DNA of 64,000 nt, taken from assembly GCF_031877795.1 (NCBI RefSeq), contig NC_133955.1:2790001-2854000 (forward strand), given 5' to 3'. The notes under the pieces are model-generated. The model did not search any database. It saw only the letters and a program-made list of their open reading frames with translations, and was not told the DNA's origin. This document shows positions 46,547-57,957 of this stretch, piece after piece. Origin of the DNA: Strix aluco. Its lineage: Eukaryota; Chordata; Aves; Strigiformes; Strigidae. Numbering within the stretch: the first letter of the stretch is position 1; each line of letters starts with the position of its first letter. The translations under genes were made by a program, and so were the position numbers.

Positions 46547-47086
46547 CTGAGACACGAGTGGTCAGGGATGAGATGGGAAACCATGTCCCAGCCATGGCTC
46601 TAATGCAAGACAAACACAGCCCAGCTCTTCCACCCTCTCCTGCCCCACAAAATTCAGGTGCAACCCTTTAACTCTGCTTTTCCAGCCCACAGCCCCATTT
46701 CATAACCCTTTATACCTGCCCCCAGCCCCAGTACCAGCCCCTCATGTGTATCCAACCCCTGGTGCCCTGGGTCTCTGAGCCCTGCCTGCACACTGGGGCT
46801 CTGCCCACCATGCTGCCCATGCATCTGCCAGGCACACCAGTCTGCACATGCATCTCCATCCTCTGGGCCACATTTACAGCCCTCTCTTCACCTTGCAAAG
46901 AGGCAGGTTTCTCTCAGGCTCTGCAGCATCCCACCCCACCAGTGCATCTCCAGCCATGGGATGAGGAAGACCCAAGCTGAAGCTCCATCAGTAGGTGACA
47001 AGGGCTAATCCAGGACATGCAACTCACTTCATCCCCCATGAAGTGATCCACCCTCCCTCCATTCTGCAGCCCCAACCCAAACCTAC

Positions 47087-47128
47087 CTTGCTCTTTGTTT
47101 TATCCTCCGATCTGTCCTCACTGGGGCA
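47087..47128 (-). CDS. MYBPH: MYBPH exon 10 (42 bases; last codons and stop)
   Basis: After CTCTTCTGCAG, the exon reads TG CCC CAG TGA. With the G left by exon 9 it encodes Val-Pro-Gln-stop, the same ending as human MYBPH as I recall it. A donor (AGCAAG|GTAGGT) follows 31 bases after the stop (47118), so the exon is internal and the rest is 3' UTR. Confidence 0.85.
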
Positions 47129-50100
47129 CTGCAGAAGAGCACAGGAAATATAAACCCCTTGAACTCCCCTCCTCTTACTCCCCTTTTGACTTCCAAAAGC
47201 AAGCCAGGGCATAACCAACCCTCTCACGTGCGCACACCAACGTGCACCTACGCACACCATCCCTGTGCACACATGCTCCAAACCATCATGCACACCACCA
47301 TCCCTGCCTGCTCCAGGCCACCTTGCCCCAAAATCCCAGCCTGGGTGACTCCCAGCACAATGACAAGTTCATCCTCCTCGCCAACTTCACCGTGCTGCCT
47401 GCATGGTTGCACTGACAGCCCTGCCTGCAGGGCAGCGTGGCCGGGGCTGTCTGGGTCAGTGCTCACTGCACTGGCTGGAAGCCCTGGCACCATCTGCTGC
47501 AGAGCCAAGCACCGACCCCGTGCCACGCTGGCAGCCCTGCAGCTTCAGCAGGGACTGACGGTGCTGGGCGCCAGCCGGATTTGAACCCTGCCCACATGGG
47601 AATTAGGGCAGAGAGCATCCCAGGGCAAGCATGTGCTGGGAAGCCACAGGAGGAGAAATAATAAAAACGACATGTGTCTAAGGACACACTGCCAATTGAG
47701 GAACATGTGTATGGTGTGTGGGCATGCATCCCCCTGCGTGCCAAGGCGGGTCTGCAGCATGCAGGGGAGGCCTCTGCAGGGAGTAAAGCGGGGCACCTCC
47801 GTGCAAGGGCTGGGCTGGGTGTTCTGCTGAGGCAGGGAAATGTGAGCTGGAACGTCTGGGCAGGATCCTGAGACATAAATCAGGACAACCCAGGTGCGAG
47901 TGGAAGGGGGTTCAGCACAGCCCCCACACGCATGGCTTGTGCATGGCTTGGGACACAAGTGCTGGTAGACTCAGTGAGGAGCAAGCAGCTGTCCCAGTCT
48001 CCACCAGCACCTCTGGTCCTTTGGCTCTGCAGTTTCTGGTTTCCTCCCCATTTTTTGGCCATGAATGAGGGAAGGCAATTTCAGGATGTTTCAAGACCAT
48101 AAACCCAAGAAGCCCGAAGCTCCAGCTCCACAGGGCTGTCCAGTGTCTTTAGGCTCCCCCATCACCAGGATCAGCACAAAACAGGGACAAACCACACCAC
48201 TGTGAAGGCGAGAATGGGAAAAGGTAGGCAAGGAGACCTGCTTCTCTATCTCCTTGGCCAATCTTACCTTTCACATCAAGTTTGCAGTCTACTGAGGCTT
48301 CACCCAAGGGGTTCACAGCTTTGCAGGTGTAGATGCCCCCATCAAAAGGGTTGGGCTTGCGGATTTCCAGAGAGCAGACACCCTGCTTGATCATCGCTAT
48401 GTATTTAGGGTCTTCCCGTATCTCCATCTGATTTTTCATCCAGATGATTTTGGGCTGGAAGGAAGCAGGATTGATTTATTTATTTGTTTAAATCAGGAAG
48501 AGAAATGAGAAATGTAACTGGCCCCAAAATACAACCACCTCCCTCTGCCTTTGTCTTGGCCCTGCCTGAAGCTGGATGCCATGGTGGGATTCATTCAGAA
48601 GTAGTTTGAAGACCTAAATCTCCTATTCTTGATCCCGAACCACTGCTCCACACTTCCTCCCCCAGTGCAGAAGGAAAAAGGACATGGCTTGAATTAAGAC
48701 CAGTATCCCATCTCCACACAGAAACACCTCAAACTTGTCCCAATTTGACTCAGAAGGCAGCTTCAGCCCCCTAACCTCATCCAACCCTAATGAACAACCA
48801 TCTCCCAACACCTCCAGCCACCTTCGAAAAACCCCACTGATGGCTGCCTACACGTGGAGGCCATGCTGTCCATGGAGGAACCACTGACCTGGGGGAAGCC
48901 CCGGACACAGCAGAAGAGATGAGTGCTGTAGCCCCGGGTGGTGGTTCGGTCTGTCAGGGGCTGGGTGAACTTTGGAGGCTCCATCATATCCCGCTGGGGT
49001 ATCTTCTCTGGCTGGTAAGCAGTTTCTAAGAAAGTAATTAATTCTAGGTTGAGGCAGAGCTCAGGCTCCTGGGCTGACCAGAACAGGGTCACAGGGATTC
49101 AGCCCAAGGTACTCCCAAAATACTTCTGCTTGCTCACATAACAAGCCACTCAACATCTAGCCTGACCTGAGGACCTGACCTTCAGCGCAGACCAGCCCTC
49201 TCTATGAATCCCTTTTCATCCATGTTAGTGCCCAGTCCCTGCGGGAGACAGGGGAGATGCCAGTCTGCAAACCAACACCACAATGCACACTATGTGCAGC
49301 ACATCAGATCCAAGCCAGGCACCTCTCTGAATCTCCTACTCCATGCCCAAAATTCAGTGCACAGAAATAGGAGCTGGAGATAAGCTCTGCAGGTGGCAGA
49401 GACCCCAAATGGTCATGGTGTGCTACCAGGGAGCAGGATGGAAACGGAGGGAGAGGGGAGCTGAGTGATGGTGGAGATTTGGCCCTGAGATGGACCACTG
49501 CAGGGAGACCCTGTGCTGGCCCTGAGCTGTGAGGGCAAAGCCAGGGCTGTTCCTCACCTCTCCCAGCTCCTGCTTCGATCTCACCCCAGGGATGCCCATG
49601 CCTTGATCCCTCCCAGGGGCCTGACCATGGCACAAGTCTTCCCCAAAGGAGAAAGGAGGTGCAGAAGGGGGGCAGGGGACTTCTGGCTCTCTGCCTTGAG
49701 GATGCACAGCCTCATCTCTGCAGGCTTATGCTGGGGACCAGCCCAGCAGCATCACCACAACACCAAGGAAGTCCCATTAGCCCCAACAGGGTCAGGACCT
49801 CTCTTGCCCACCACCATCCCCCAACCCCTTAGCCAGGGCCTTGTCCCTACTTGTCTTCTCAATGTGGGCCACCCCAGAGGCGATGGCTGCTTTCTCGCTC
49901 AGCCCGCAGGCATTTTCTGCAAACACCCGGAAGGAGTAAGTATTGCCAATGATGAGGTCAGAGATGGTGCAGCTGGTGCGGGTGCAGCGCTCCAGTGCTG
50001 TGAACCATTTCTGGGAGGGAAAAAAAAGGAGTGGTAAGGAAAGGCAGGCTGTGCAAAGGATGGAGAAGGTGTGGGGGGATACAGGGGTGTGCAGCTGCCC

Positions 50101-53100
50101 CTATCCCATCAGGGCACCCCCAGCACCACAGCATGTGGCCCCAGAAGAGCCCAGACTCACCCCACTCTTCTTGTCTGACTTCTGCACCATGTAGCCCTTG
50201 ATCTCAGAGTTTCCATTGTCCACTGGTGGGGCCCACTCCAGGGCCACATTAAAGCCCCACACATCCACCAGCTTCAGGTTCTGGGGCGGGCTCGGTGGCT
50301 CTGCAAGAACAAACCCTCATAGGGTGGCATCCTAATTTGCTCCCCCACATTCTGTGCCTTGGCCATCCCTTGCACCTCACTTTTAATCTCTTCTCACCCT
50401 GTTGCAGCACACAGGTGATGAGAAGCTGCAACGGGCATGGGCTAGCAGAAACCCTGCATCCCCAACCAGAGGAGTTCACCTCCATGATCCTGGAGAAGAT
50501 CCCACTGGGAGAGGGACCCCAGAGTCCCTTGCCTTGTTGCTGGCCCTGTCCCATCCCACCCAGAACAAGAGCTACTTCCAGACAAGGGGCAGAAATGAGC
50601 CCCAGAGCGACCCTGCAGTGTCCCATCCCCAGCCTTACCAATCACTCGGATGTCCAGGGTAGCCTTGTCCTCTGCTCCATTTATCCGCACAGTGAGCTCA
50701 TACTTGCCCGAATCGCTGCGCTGCGCCTCACGGATGTAGAGGATGGTGTCCTTCTCTGTGTTGCGGATGTTGATGCGGCTGGTGTCCAGGGGCTGGTCAC
50801 CCTTGGTCCAGATCACCTCAGGTTGTGGCTTTCCCTGGAGCAACACGCACAGGCATGTTAGGAGCCACTCAAGTGCACAGTCCCAACAGGTCCTGCTGGG
50901 AAGGACGGGTGGGCAGAGCCACCCCACTTTGTCCAGGCAGCAGTGGCCTGGATATGGCCTCTTCTATCCAGCAGTCCCCAGGGAAGAAACTACAGCTGAT
51001 CCCTGCCAGCCCTACTGACAGGAAGCCATCAGGCTCCAGGGATGATGCTGAAACATGCTGGTCCACTGAAGTCCTCATGGAGAAAGCCCAGCTTAGCTTG
51101 CCCAGGACATTGCAGGCAGAGCAGTGCTCCTGTTGCCCAGGCACTGATGTCAAGTTCAGGCCTACCAGCAGGGGCTTGAATTCAGCATTCAGGGCCAATT
51201 CATGCCTGGAGCATGGCCAGCGCAGGCTCCCAACTGCTATGAGATATGGCATGGACATGTCCCTCATCTCAGGGGCAGATTTCTGCCTCTCACCTCCCCC
51301 TGCTTGGAAGGCATGTTTCAGGGCTGGTTTTCTCTGTCCCAGACACTGTGGTGGAGATGCTTTGGTGATGCCCCACACAGTATGCGATAGATCAGTTGAG
51401 GAGAGGACCTCCAGCTTGGCCCACCAGCTGCTCTCCCCAAGGGGACCCTCATGGCTGTGCTGTGGGGTCCTGTGGTATGTGGTCAGACCGCTGCCAGGCT
51501 CGGTCAGGAGAATGAGCTGAACACGGCTTGTGGGCTGAGGCAGCAGCAATAGCTAGACCATGCCCTGGTGTGCTTGGTGCTGTCCAACTCCATCAGTAAA
51601 GACATAGCAGGAGAAAAATGGGAACTAGGCAGGAATGGGAGAGGTTCCTACCCCACCCTTGGCCCATGAGACACGGGGACCAGGACAAGCCAGCCCACAG
51701 TTGGCCCTAGGCATGTCATGGTGGCTAGAATAGCCACTGCAGAAGCTAACCTGCAGTGAAAAAGCCTGGGGGATTAAATCCCAAATCATCCACCTACCTG
51801 GAAAGGGATCATCACGTTCACAGCATCCCCAACACGCCTCACATAAGTCTGCCGCAGGTGACGGGGCATGCGGATCCTCGGGAGCTCTGGGGATCAGAAA
51901 ATTATGCCATGAGGCCAAGGAAATCACAGCCCCCAACTTGCTGACCCACCCCACATATTCCCCTGTTTGGCCATCAAGAAATTCCACCCAGAAACAAGGT
52001 CGCCTCTTCCCTATCATCTCCTGGACAGTGCTTGCTTCCCTGCAGGGCCATGCCAGCCTATCCCATGGCCTGCCCCCGCCAAAATTATATCCATCCTTGA
52101 GATACCAGATCACCAACCCAATGGCATCATCCTGCTGGACCATTCACCCCCTTCATTATAGCCAGGCCATGGACACCAACAGGGGCTTAACCAGAAGAGC
52201 CACAGCACAGCCTACATGGTAGCAAGGCAGACAACAGCATCTCCCAGTTAGGAAATATTTCTGCCCCAGCTCAGAAAGCAGACCTTCCCGAGGCACACAA
52301 CCCAACTTCGAGCAAGGACACGGCTTGCCAGACCTTCACCTTCACTGTGCGCTCAAGGCCATTGAGAGACCAAGGTGGTGCATGGTTACTCACAGCAGAG
52401 CTGTGAAAGCCCCAGGCTTAAAATGAAGGCTAACATCCCCAAGGGAACATAACAAAGATAAGCAAAAAACCCACTGGAGAATGCTGATGGAGCGTGTGTC
52501 TCCTTCCCGGGGTGAAAATAGCAGCCGTGTAACCCTACCGGCTCCATGCCACACAGTGATCCTTCTGCAGAGGCATTGGGTTTACGTGAGCCCCTCATAA
52601 AAGAGCTGTGTGTCTCTGCCTGGATTAAACGTGCTGGAGCTTAGCTCTGGGGAGGGAGCACGGCCAGAATTAAACGGGGACTGAGCAATGGCTAAACAGC
52701 TGTGAGCCTGAAGCACCGGCGGTGGGCTGGGGCAGGCAGGGAGATGCCCGACAGTCCCAGATGGCCCTGCCGACAGCTGAGACGGTCCCTCCTCTGCTCA
52801 TGCTGCTATTTGCTCCAGGGATCCACGCACTGATGCTGCCACTTGGGCTTATCAGTCTCAGCAGGGCAGAGAAACCTGACCTCAGTGGAGGAATGTTAAT
52901 TCATGGGTGTTTTCTCCCGCTCACGTGTGCCTTGCTCAGCCAGAGAGGGCTGGCCAAGGTCAGTGGCCCAGGTGACATGCCACTGCGGGTGGGAAGGAAA
53001 TTTTCCTGTCCCAGCTCCCTGCAAAATGCAACTCCTACACCAAATCATCATCTGGTTTCTTCTCATCTCTCTCCACTTCCCAAACCCACTCGTCCCACCT

Positions 53101-56100
53101 GTTTTTAAACTCTCTGCCGTCTGTATTGCTGCTATTTAAAATCCCTTGTGATGCTATAAATGAACTGGTGAGAGGTACAAAATGCAGTCCCGAGTAAAAT
53201 GTGAAGACCGGAAGGTAACAGATGTGGCAGAGAGGAGCAGACTCATGCACCCGACACACACCAGCGTCACTGGGGTGGGCATGGGGAGGCAGAGGGACGT
53301 TAAGGGTTAATTTGTTCCTCAGCAAAGCCAGGCAGTGTGCACAGGGCTGTATTTCAAATGAAATGCAAAAGTAGGCAAGTCTGTTTGTGGATGAAGAGTT
53401 TCAGTTAGCAAAAAGAAAAGAGAGAATCAAAAAACCCACTAGTGTGGAGCAAGAGCAAATTGTGCGTGGGTCTTTCAGCTCTTTGGGTTTTACACCTCTC
53501 GGCTGGTACATGTGGGACAGAGCTCAGGCAGCAGGGACAGGGGTTTGAACTGGTGGGTGCAGCAGGACTAGAAGTGGGGAACACGAGCTGTGTATTTGCC
53601 ATCTCATGCCCGTCCCCCATGGCCTCAGTTTCCCCAGTCCCACAGGGTGTGGTGGTAAGGCTCTGAGATCTTGAAGTGAACACAGCAGCAGACACCAACC
53701 ACTAAGCCATGTTCACCTCCTTCAAGCAGACCAAGAGGAGGGACCCTGCAGGACCCTTTCCAGACGCTGATAGCCTTCTCCAAACCTTTTCCTATGAAAA
53801 GCTGATGACTCCTGGAATAACCTTTGTTATTATTATTACCATTTTTAAGCAGCTGAAAAATCCGACACGTTCTTTGAGTAATAGGGAAACTTGTGCATTA
53901 ATAGTTCCTTGTAATGGGAAAACAAATCTATATTTGCTGTTTGATAAGTGAAAACCAGCCTTGCAATCATACATCAGGCTCAGCACATTCACAGCACCCC
54001 GGGAGGAATGCAAGTCTTGCTAAGCATGGGAGCAAGTCATTTGTTAGCGAGTTCAGCATGATTAACGTTCCCATGCTCCAGACTACCAGCTCCTGACTTT
54101 CCTTAGCTAAATAAACAAAGCTGTCCGATGTGTATGTGATGGCATAGTAGAGATGTAAGCATGGCCAGGGAGAGATGTGCTGGAATTGAGACTGTTTCTG
54201 AGCTCTTGCAATGAAATGGGAAAATGTGGCTCTGCATTTTGAGCCCTTCACCCCCAAAGCTTCACCATCTGCAAGATCCGTGTCTTGAGGTCGGGAAGCT
54301 ACTCCATCCCACCCCAGGGGAACTGGACAGAGTTATTGAGAATAATATCTTGGTCGAAGGCTGGATTGCGATGTGTGAGAGGGCAGAGGCTGCTCAGGCT
54401 GCAGGAATGGACTGTGATTTCTTTGTACTGCAGACAAAGCACATGGGAATGATGCACGGCAGGAACAGTACTTACGGAGGATCTCTCTGATGAGGACTGG
54501 CTGCTCCAAAGTAGCCGGGACACTGGCACCACTGGCGCTGACAGCCTTCACCCGTACATGGATCTTGTCACCGGAGCCGAGGTCCTGGACTGTGTACCGG
54601 GTGGAAAGAAACGGCTCCTTGTTCGCAGCTGTCCAGTCTGTACCTACGATGAACCCAGCAGAGCACTTCAGGCATAAAATGGATGGACAGACACACACCC
54701 CACACAACTGGATCAAGCCACAGGGGGTGAAACCCAGAGGCAAAGAACCCCTTCCTTGCAAAGGCTGATTTGGGGCACCAGAAGAAAAAGGTATCTTAGA
54801 GGCGAGGTTGACCTGCCAAAGACCATGGGGTATGAAATGCTGGCAGCAGCTCAGCTGTTGAGCAGGAGGTTATTTGCAAGTAACAAAAGGCATTAGGTCA
54901 GCAAACATGGTCCCTGCTGACCTTCCAGGTGCATTTCTGGGAGAAGTTAAGATCCTTTGGCCACCTGACAGCCAGTCTGCTCCTCTTACTGCCCCAGGAT
55001 GACTCACTGGGGCTCACCATGCTCCCCAGCTCACACTCCACATCAGGCAGGGTCAGCTCATCGCCTGCCACCAACCGGTTAGACCTCTCCAACTGTTCTT
55101 CCTGCTTGGCAAGGGCATTCCAAACTCACCCCACAGCCAAGACATAGAAGCCCTCCCACATCAGTGAGCTAACACAGCCTTGCAAGGTGCTGAACCTCTT
55201 AAGAGGCTTCTCAGTTAGAACACAGACTGCCCTGGTCACAAAAGGACTGTGTGTTACAGGTGAGCAACTAGAGCAACCCACATATGCCAGGGTTTGCTAA
55301 GACACCATGTGGACCTTCAAACCAAGAAGGTTTTCCTGTCAATGCTGTCAGAGCAGCCAAATCCCGCCAGCTCCTCTTTCTCGTCACCACTGGCATTACT
55401 CAAACCATCCCTCACTCAAATCTCACCATGTTTTAGCCAAGCAGGGTCTTGCACCAGGCTAAATACAGCAGGGATGGAGCCCATGTGGTTATAATTGAAT
55501 GACTAGACCTCTCCTGTCATCCAGCCAAGGCCAAAGCAAGCTAGGAGAGCATCCAGAACTGTGACCTTTGGGCAGCTGTCAGCCAGCACCCTCCAGGAAT
55601 GGCTGCATCTTTCCCTGTCCCATGCAAGGGCCTCCTCACGGATCCCATCCCGTCATGGTTACCTCCCCAATCCCCAAGCCAATGATGAAAACCTCCCACA
55701 ACAAGCATGTCTTGATCATGTCTGTCACAAGCTAAACAGTCAAGGGTCATAGATCAAGTTCCCCAGGGCCCACAGACCACCTGGGTCTCCCAAACCTCTC
55801 CAGCCTCATGCAGCACTGAGCCCAGCAGCCCCAGCATCCCCTTGCAGATCCCCCCAGCCACACAGGTCATTTAGTCTCACCCCAAAGCCAAGCAGGGCTT
55901 CAAGAGAGTGCCCAAAACACAAGTCTTATCCACCTACTCCATTCCACCAACCAGCAATGCAACCAGAGAACCACAGATAATTGTTGTCACCCACCAGCCC
56001 ACCTCCACCCAGCATGACCATCCTCCTTCCAGGCATCTTGAGCGCCATCTCACTTGGGCAGGGCTTGCCTGTTTATGCATGCCAGCCCTTCTTGCACTAC

Positions 56101-57199
56101 CCAGGATCCTTTCCTCCCTCACCCTCCCACCTTCTCCCCATTCCTTCTGCACTTCATTTTGGGCAAACATGGGAGAATTGCAACTTCTTCTTCCTGAGGT
56201 CTTGCATCACCATCCCAACCCCAGGTCTCTGCAGAGCTGGAGTTCACTGGAGACCATCCTCAGTGAGTATGCTGGTCTCTCCTCCACCCTCTGGCTGGAC
56301 ATGGCAGTGACATTAAACCTGGTCCAGCCTCCAGCTGAAGACATCACCCCTATCTGAAGACAATGGGAAGCCTCTCTCCTCCATGGAAAAAAAATGACCA
56401 TTTAAAATGAACCCATTCAGGCAAAGAAAGGGAAATGATTCCCCAGGGAAGCACACTGCCAGGTTCTGCTCAGCTTTGTCCCATGCCTCCACAGCAACAC
56501 AACAGCTCTCCATGCTTACGAGGCACAAAAGCCCAAGCCTACTTCCATCTTTGCAGATCTCCACCACGTATCCATCTAGGCCCAACTGGCCTGTCTGCTC
56601 CGGGGCTTTCCAGGTCAGCGTAAACGAGTTTTCACTCACTTCTTCCACGGCCAAGGACAAGGGGGAGCTGGGTGGCTCTGTAACAAACCCGCAGTGAGGA
56701 CAGGCTCTCGAGTACCAGGGCTGTTGGAGGGCAATCACCCAACCTCCATGTTGGTCTTCAGCCCCCACCCCCATCCTCCTAATCCCCCAGCCCTATCCCA
56801 CTGAAAAATATCCTTGATGACTTCATTGACCCATCCCTTCACCCTGGCACCCCCGTGCCCCCTCCCAGCCTTGCACTTACTCCCCTTTCCACTTCAGTGT
56901 CCGGTCCCATCCTCACCTGCCTTTGGTTTCTCAGGCTTAGGTTCAGGGGTTGGGGCCTGGGGTTCAGCTGAGGGAGCCAGGGAACCTTCTTCAGGGGCTG
57001 GAGTCACTTCTGCCGTGGGGACGGGAGCAGGTTCATCTGCAGGGGCTGTGGGCTTCTCCGTGGCAGGGGGATGCTCAGGGGCTGGAGGATTTTCAGCAGC
57101 TGGGGCTGGGGCTGGTTCTTCCTTTGGGGTTGGCACTGGCTCTTTCTTTGGAGCTGCCGGAGCCGGGTCTGTGGCTGGAGGTGCGGTTTTGCCGGTCAT
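47118..57199 (-). CDS. MYBPH: Myosin-binding protein H, whole coding region (10 exons, 501 aa)
   Basis: Sarcomeric thick-filament protein of skeletal muscle, related to the C-terminal domains of MyBP-C; it binds myosin tails and titin in the C-zone of the A-band. Joining 57199-56917, 56677-56543, 54643-54476, 51886-51798, 50834-50639, 50300-50161, 50010-49851, 49025-48889, 48454-48268 and 47128-47118 gives 1506 bases with every phase agreeing. Domain order: Pro/Ala/Glu/Lys-rich N-terminal tail (1-94), FN3 (95-195), linker and Ig-I (196-290), FN3 (291-390), linker and C-terminal Ig-I (391-501, ending VPQ). This FN3-Ig-FN3-Ig order is diagnostic of MyBP-H. Chicken MyBP-H, as I recall it, is about 537 aa; the difference is mostly in the repetitive tail. 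Expression should be muscle-specific, with a TATA promoter at 57443. Confidence 0.97.
48268..48454 (-). CDS. MYBPH: MYBPH exon 9 (main part of C-terminal Ig domain)
   Basis: 187 bases, phase 0 in and 1 out: [12 protein letters not shown] to [11 protein letters not shown]. It holds the Ig core Trp (KIIWMK) and the [12 protein letters not shown] strand with the disulphide Cys. Acceptor CTTCCTTCCAG, donor AAAG|GTAAGA. Confidence 0.96.
48889..49025 (-). CDS. MYBPH: MYBPH exon 8 (linker and start of C-terminal Ig)
   Basis: 137 bases encoding [19 protein letters not shown], then the first Ig strands with [12 protein letters not shown]. The two leading bases complete a Lys codon (A+AA) with exon 7. 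Acceptor ACTTTCTTAG, donor CCCAG|GTCAGT. Confidence 0.95.
49851..50010 (-). CDS. MYBPH: MYBPH exon 7 (second half of FN3-2)
   Basis: 160 bases: [19 protein letters not shown], then [19 protein letters not shown] and AHIEKT, typical FN3 F and G strands. Acceptor CCTCCCAG, donor ACAA|GTAGGG, phase 1 out. Confidence 0.96.
50161..50300 (-). CDS. MYBPH: MYBPH exon 6 (first half of FN3-2)
   Basis: 140 bases: [29 protein letters not shown] and [13 protein letters not shown], with the FN3 core Trp and Tyr. The leading AG completes a Glu codon with exon 5. Donor GGG|GTGAGT. Confidence 0.96.
50639..50834 (-). CDS. MYBPH: MYBPH exon 5 (Ig-I domain 1)
   Basis: 196 bases: [19 protein letters not shown] to [17 protein letters not shown] and LDIRVI. 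The Ig core Trp and the DxGxY motif are present, but the usual disulphide Cys pair is missing, as in relatives of this domain. Acceptor TTGCTCCAG, donor ATTG|GTAAGG. Confidence 0.96.
51798..51886 (-). CDS. MYBPH: MYBPH exon 4 (linker and first strands of Ig-I domain 1)
   Basis: 89 bases: [20 protein letters not shown], then AVNVMIPFQ. The leading AG completes a Gln codon with exon 3. Acceptor GATCCCCAG (the AG at 51888-51887), donor TTCCAG|GTAGGT. Confidence 0.93.
51887..54475 (-). other. MYBPH: MYBPH intron 3 (about 2.6 kb, the longest)
   Basis: No coding sequence is recognised. It includes a reversed MIR-like phrase near 53600 and AT-richer sequence at 53790-54110. The next longest intron (54644-56542, about 1.9 kb) and the remaining introns (47129-48267, 48455-48888, 49026-49850, 50011-50160, 50301-50638, 50835-51797, 56678-56916) hold nothing I can name. 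Confidence 0.85.
53595..53655 (-). repeat. MIR-like SINE relic (reverse orientation)
   Basis: GGCCTCAGTTTCCCCAGTCC follows GCCATCTCATGCCC, in a MYBPH intron. A GGGGTTTGAACTGG phrase about 80 bases upstream (53538) may or may not belong to the same element. Confidence 0.4.
54476..54643 (-). CDS. MYBPH: MYBPH exon 3 (second half of FN3-1)
   Basis: 168 bases: [37 protein letters not shown] and [11 protein letters not shown]. The leading GT completes a Ser codon with exon 2. Acceptor TTCATCGTAG, donor CTCC|GTAAGT. Confidence 0.96.
56543..56677 (-). CDS. MYBPH: MYBPH exon 2 (first half of FN3-1)
   Basis: 135 bases: [42 protein letters not shown]. It has the FN3 core Trp and the Tyr of the C strand. 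Acceptor TTTGTTACAG, donor GGAA|GTAGGC. Confidence 0.97.
56917..57199 (-). CDS. MYBPH: MYBPH exon 1 coding part (Pro/Ala-rich tail)
   Basis: 283 bases, residues 1-94, starting [18 protein letters not shown] with A at -3. It is made of degenerate [12 protein letters not shown] and [10 protein letters not shown] motifs, a low-complexity extension found in MyBP-H and probably disordered. Donor GCAG|GTGAGG. The start agrees with the chicken protein as I recall it; an in-frame upstream ATG exists at 57418 (see findings). Confidence 0.94.
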
Positions 57200-57418
57200 T
57201 GTTGCAAAGCCTGGGGGCTGGGGAAGAGGATGTTTTGGGGTCTCTGCTCCAGGATCTCTGCTCGGTTTCGGGGTCCCTGCTCCAGACCAAAGGTCTCTCC
57301 TCCAGATCTGGGATCTCAGCTCTGAAGCTGGGGTCTCTGCTCTGGACCAGGCGTCTCCACTCTGGACGGACGGTCTCTGCTCCGGGATGTCTGTGCTGGG
57401 AGGGGGGAACCAGGTCAC
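57200..57418 (-). other. MYBPH: MYBPH 5' UTR, built of a degenerate tandem repeat
   Basis: From the predicted start site (about 57418, 30 bases below the TATA box) to the ATG, with no need for splicing. Roughly 57225-57410 is a run of GGTCTCTGCTC(C/T)-GGA-type phrases about 18-36 bases apart, the mark of an old minisatellite. Confidence 0.6.
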
Positions 57419-57442
57419 TGAGCCAGAGCACGGGCTGGGAGA

Positions 57443-57450
57443 TTTTTATA
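57443..57450 (-). promoter_or_regulatory. MYBPH: TATA box of MYBPH
   Basis: TATAAAAA on the minus strand (context CCTATAAAAATC), 244-251 bases upstream of the start codon. A CAAGTG E-box lies just upstream at 57463-57468. The position gives a compact, unspliced 5' UTR. TATA match seen; use inferred. Confidence 0.7.
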
Positions 57451-57587
57451 GGCTTCGGCTGGCACTTGTCACCTCCCTGCAAACCAATCTGCCTGCGCAG
57501 GCGGGGGCTGCCAGGAATAGCCACTCGGGACCTGCACATTCAGCAGCACGCCCCTACCCCCTCCTATGGGACTGCAGCACATGGTCC

Positions 57588-57610
57588 TGCCCCCCCCCCC
57601 ATCCCCCCCC
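57588..57610. repeat. C-homopolymer cluster (G-quadruplex-like on the minus strand)
   Basis: Two long C runs separated by AT, about 140 bases upstream of the MYBPH TATA box. Low complexity; length is likely variable or error-prone. Confidence 0.6.
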
Positions 57611-57957
57611 AGGCTCACACAGGACTGGGCAGGCCAGAGCCAGGTCACCTTTCTTTGGGGACATGGCTCCTGTCCCCAGCACCAACACCCCCTTAGCTAA
57701 GGGCTTCCCAACCACCCACTGCCACATCCTCAGCCACTCACTAACCCCCCAATTCCTTCCCCTAGCCACCCCATTTCCCCTGCACCCCCCATGCCTCCCC
57801 CCAGTCCCTGCTTTAACACCAGACTCCCCCACTCCAATCCTCCCAGTTAATCCTGCATTGAGCCCCCAACCCACCTCCTCCCCACCATGTTCTCCCATAG
57901 TCCTTTCTGTAACCCCAAACCCCCCTGCTCCCCCATGTCCTCCTCCAGCCTCCACCT

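Noticed and set aside
46302-46613. 103-codon minus-strand open frame near the MYBPH 3' end
   Set aside because: Lies across the predicted 3' UTR and polyadenylation signals; no recognisable domain.
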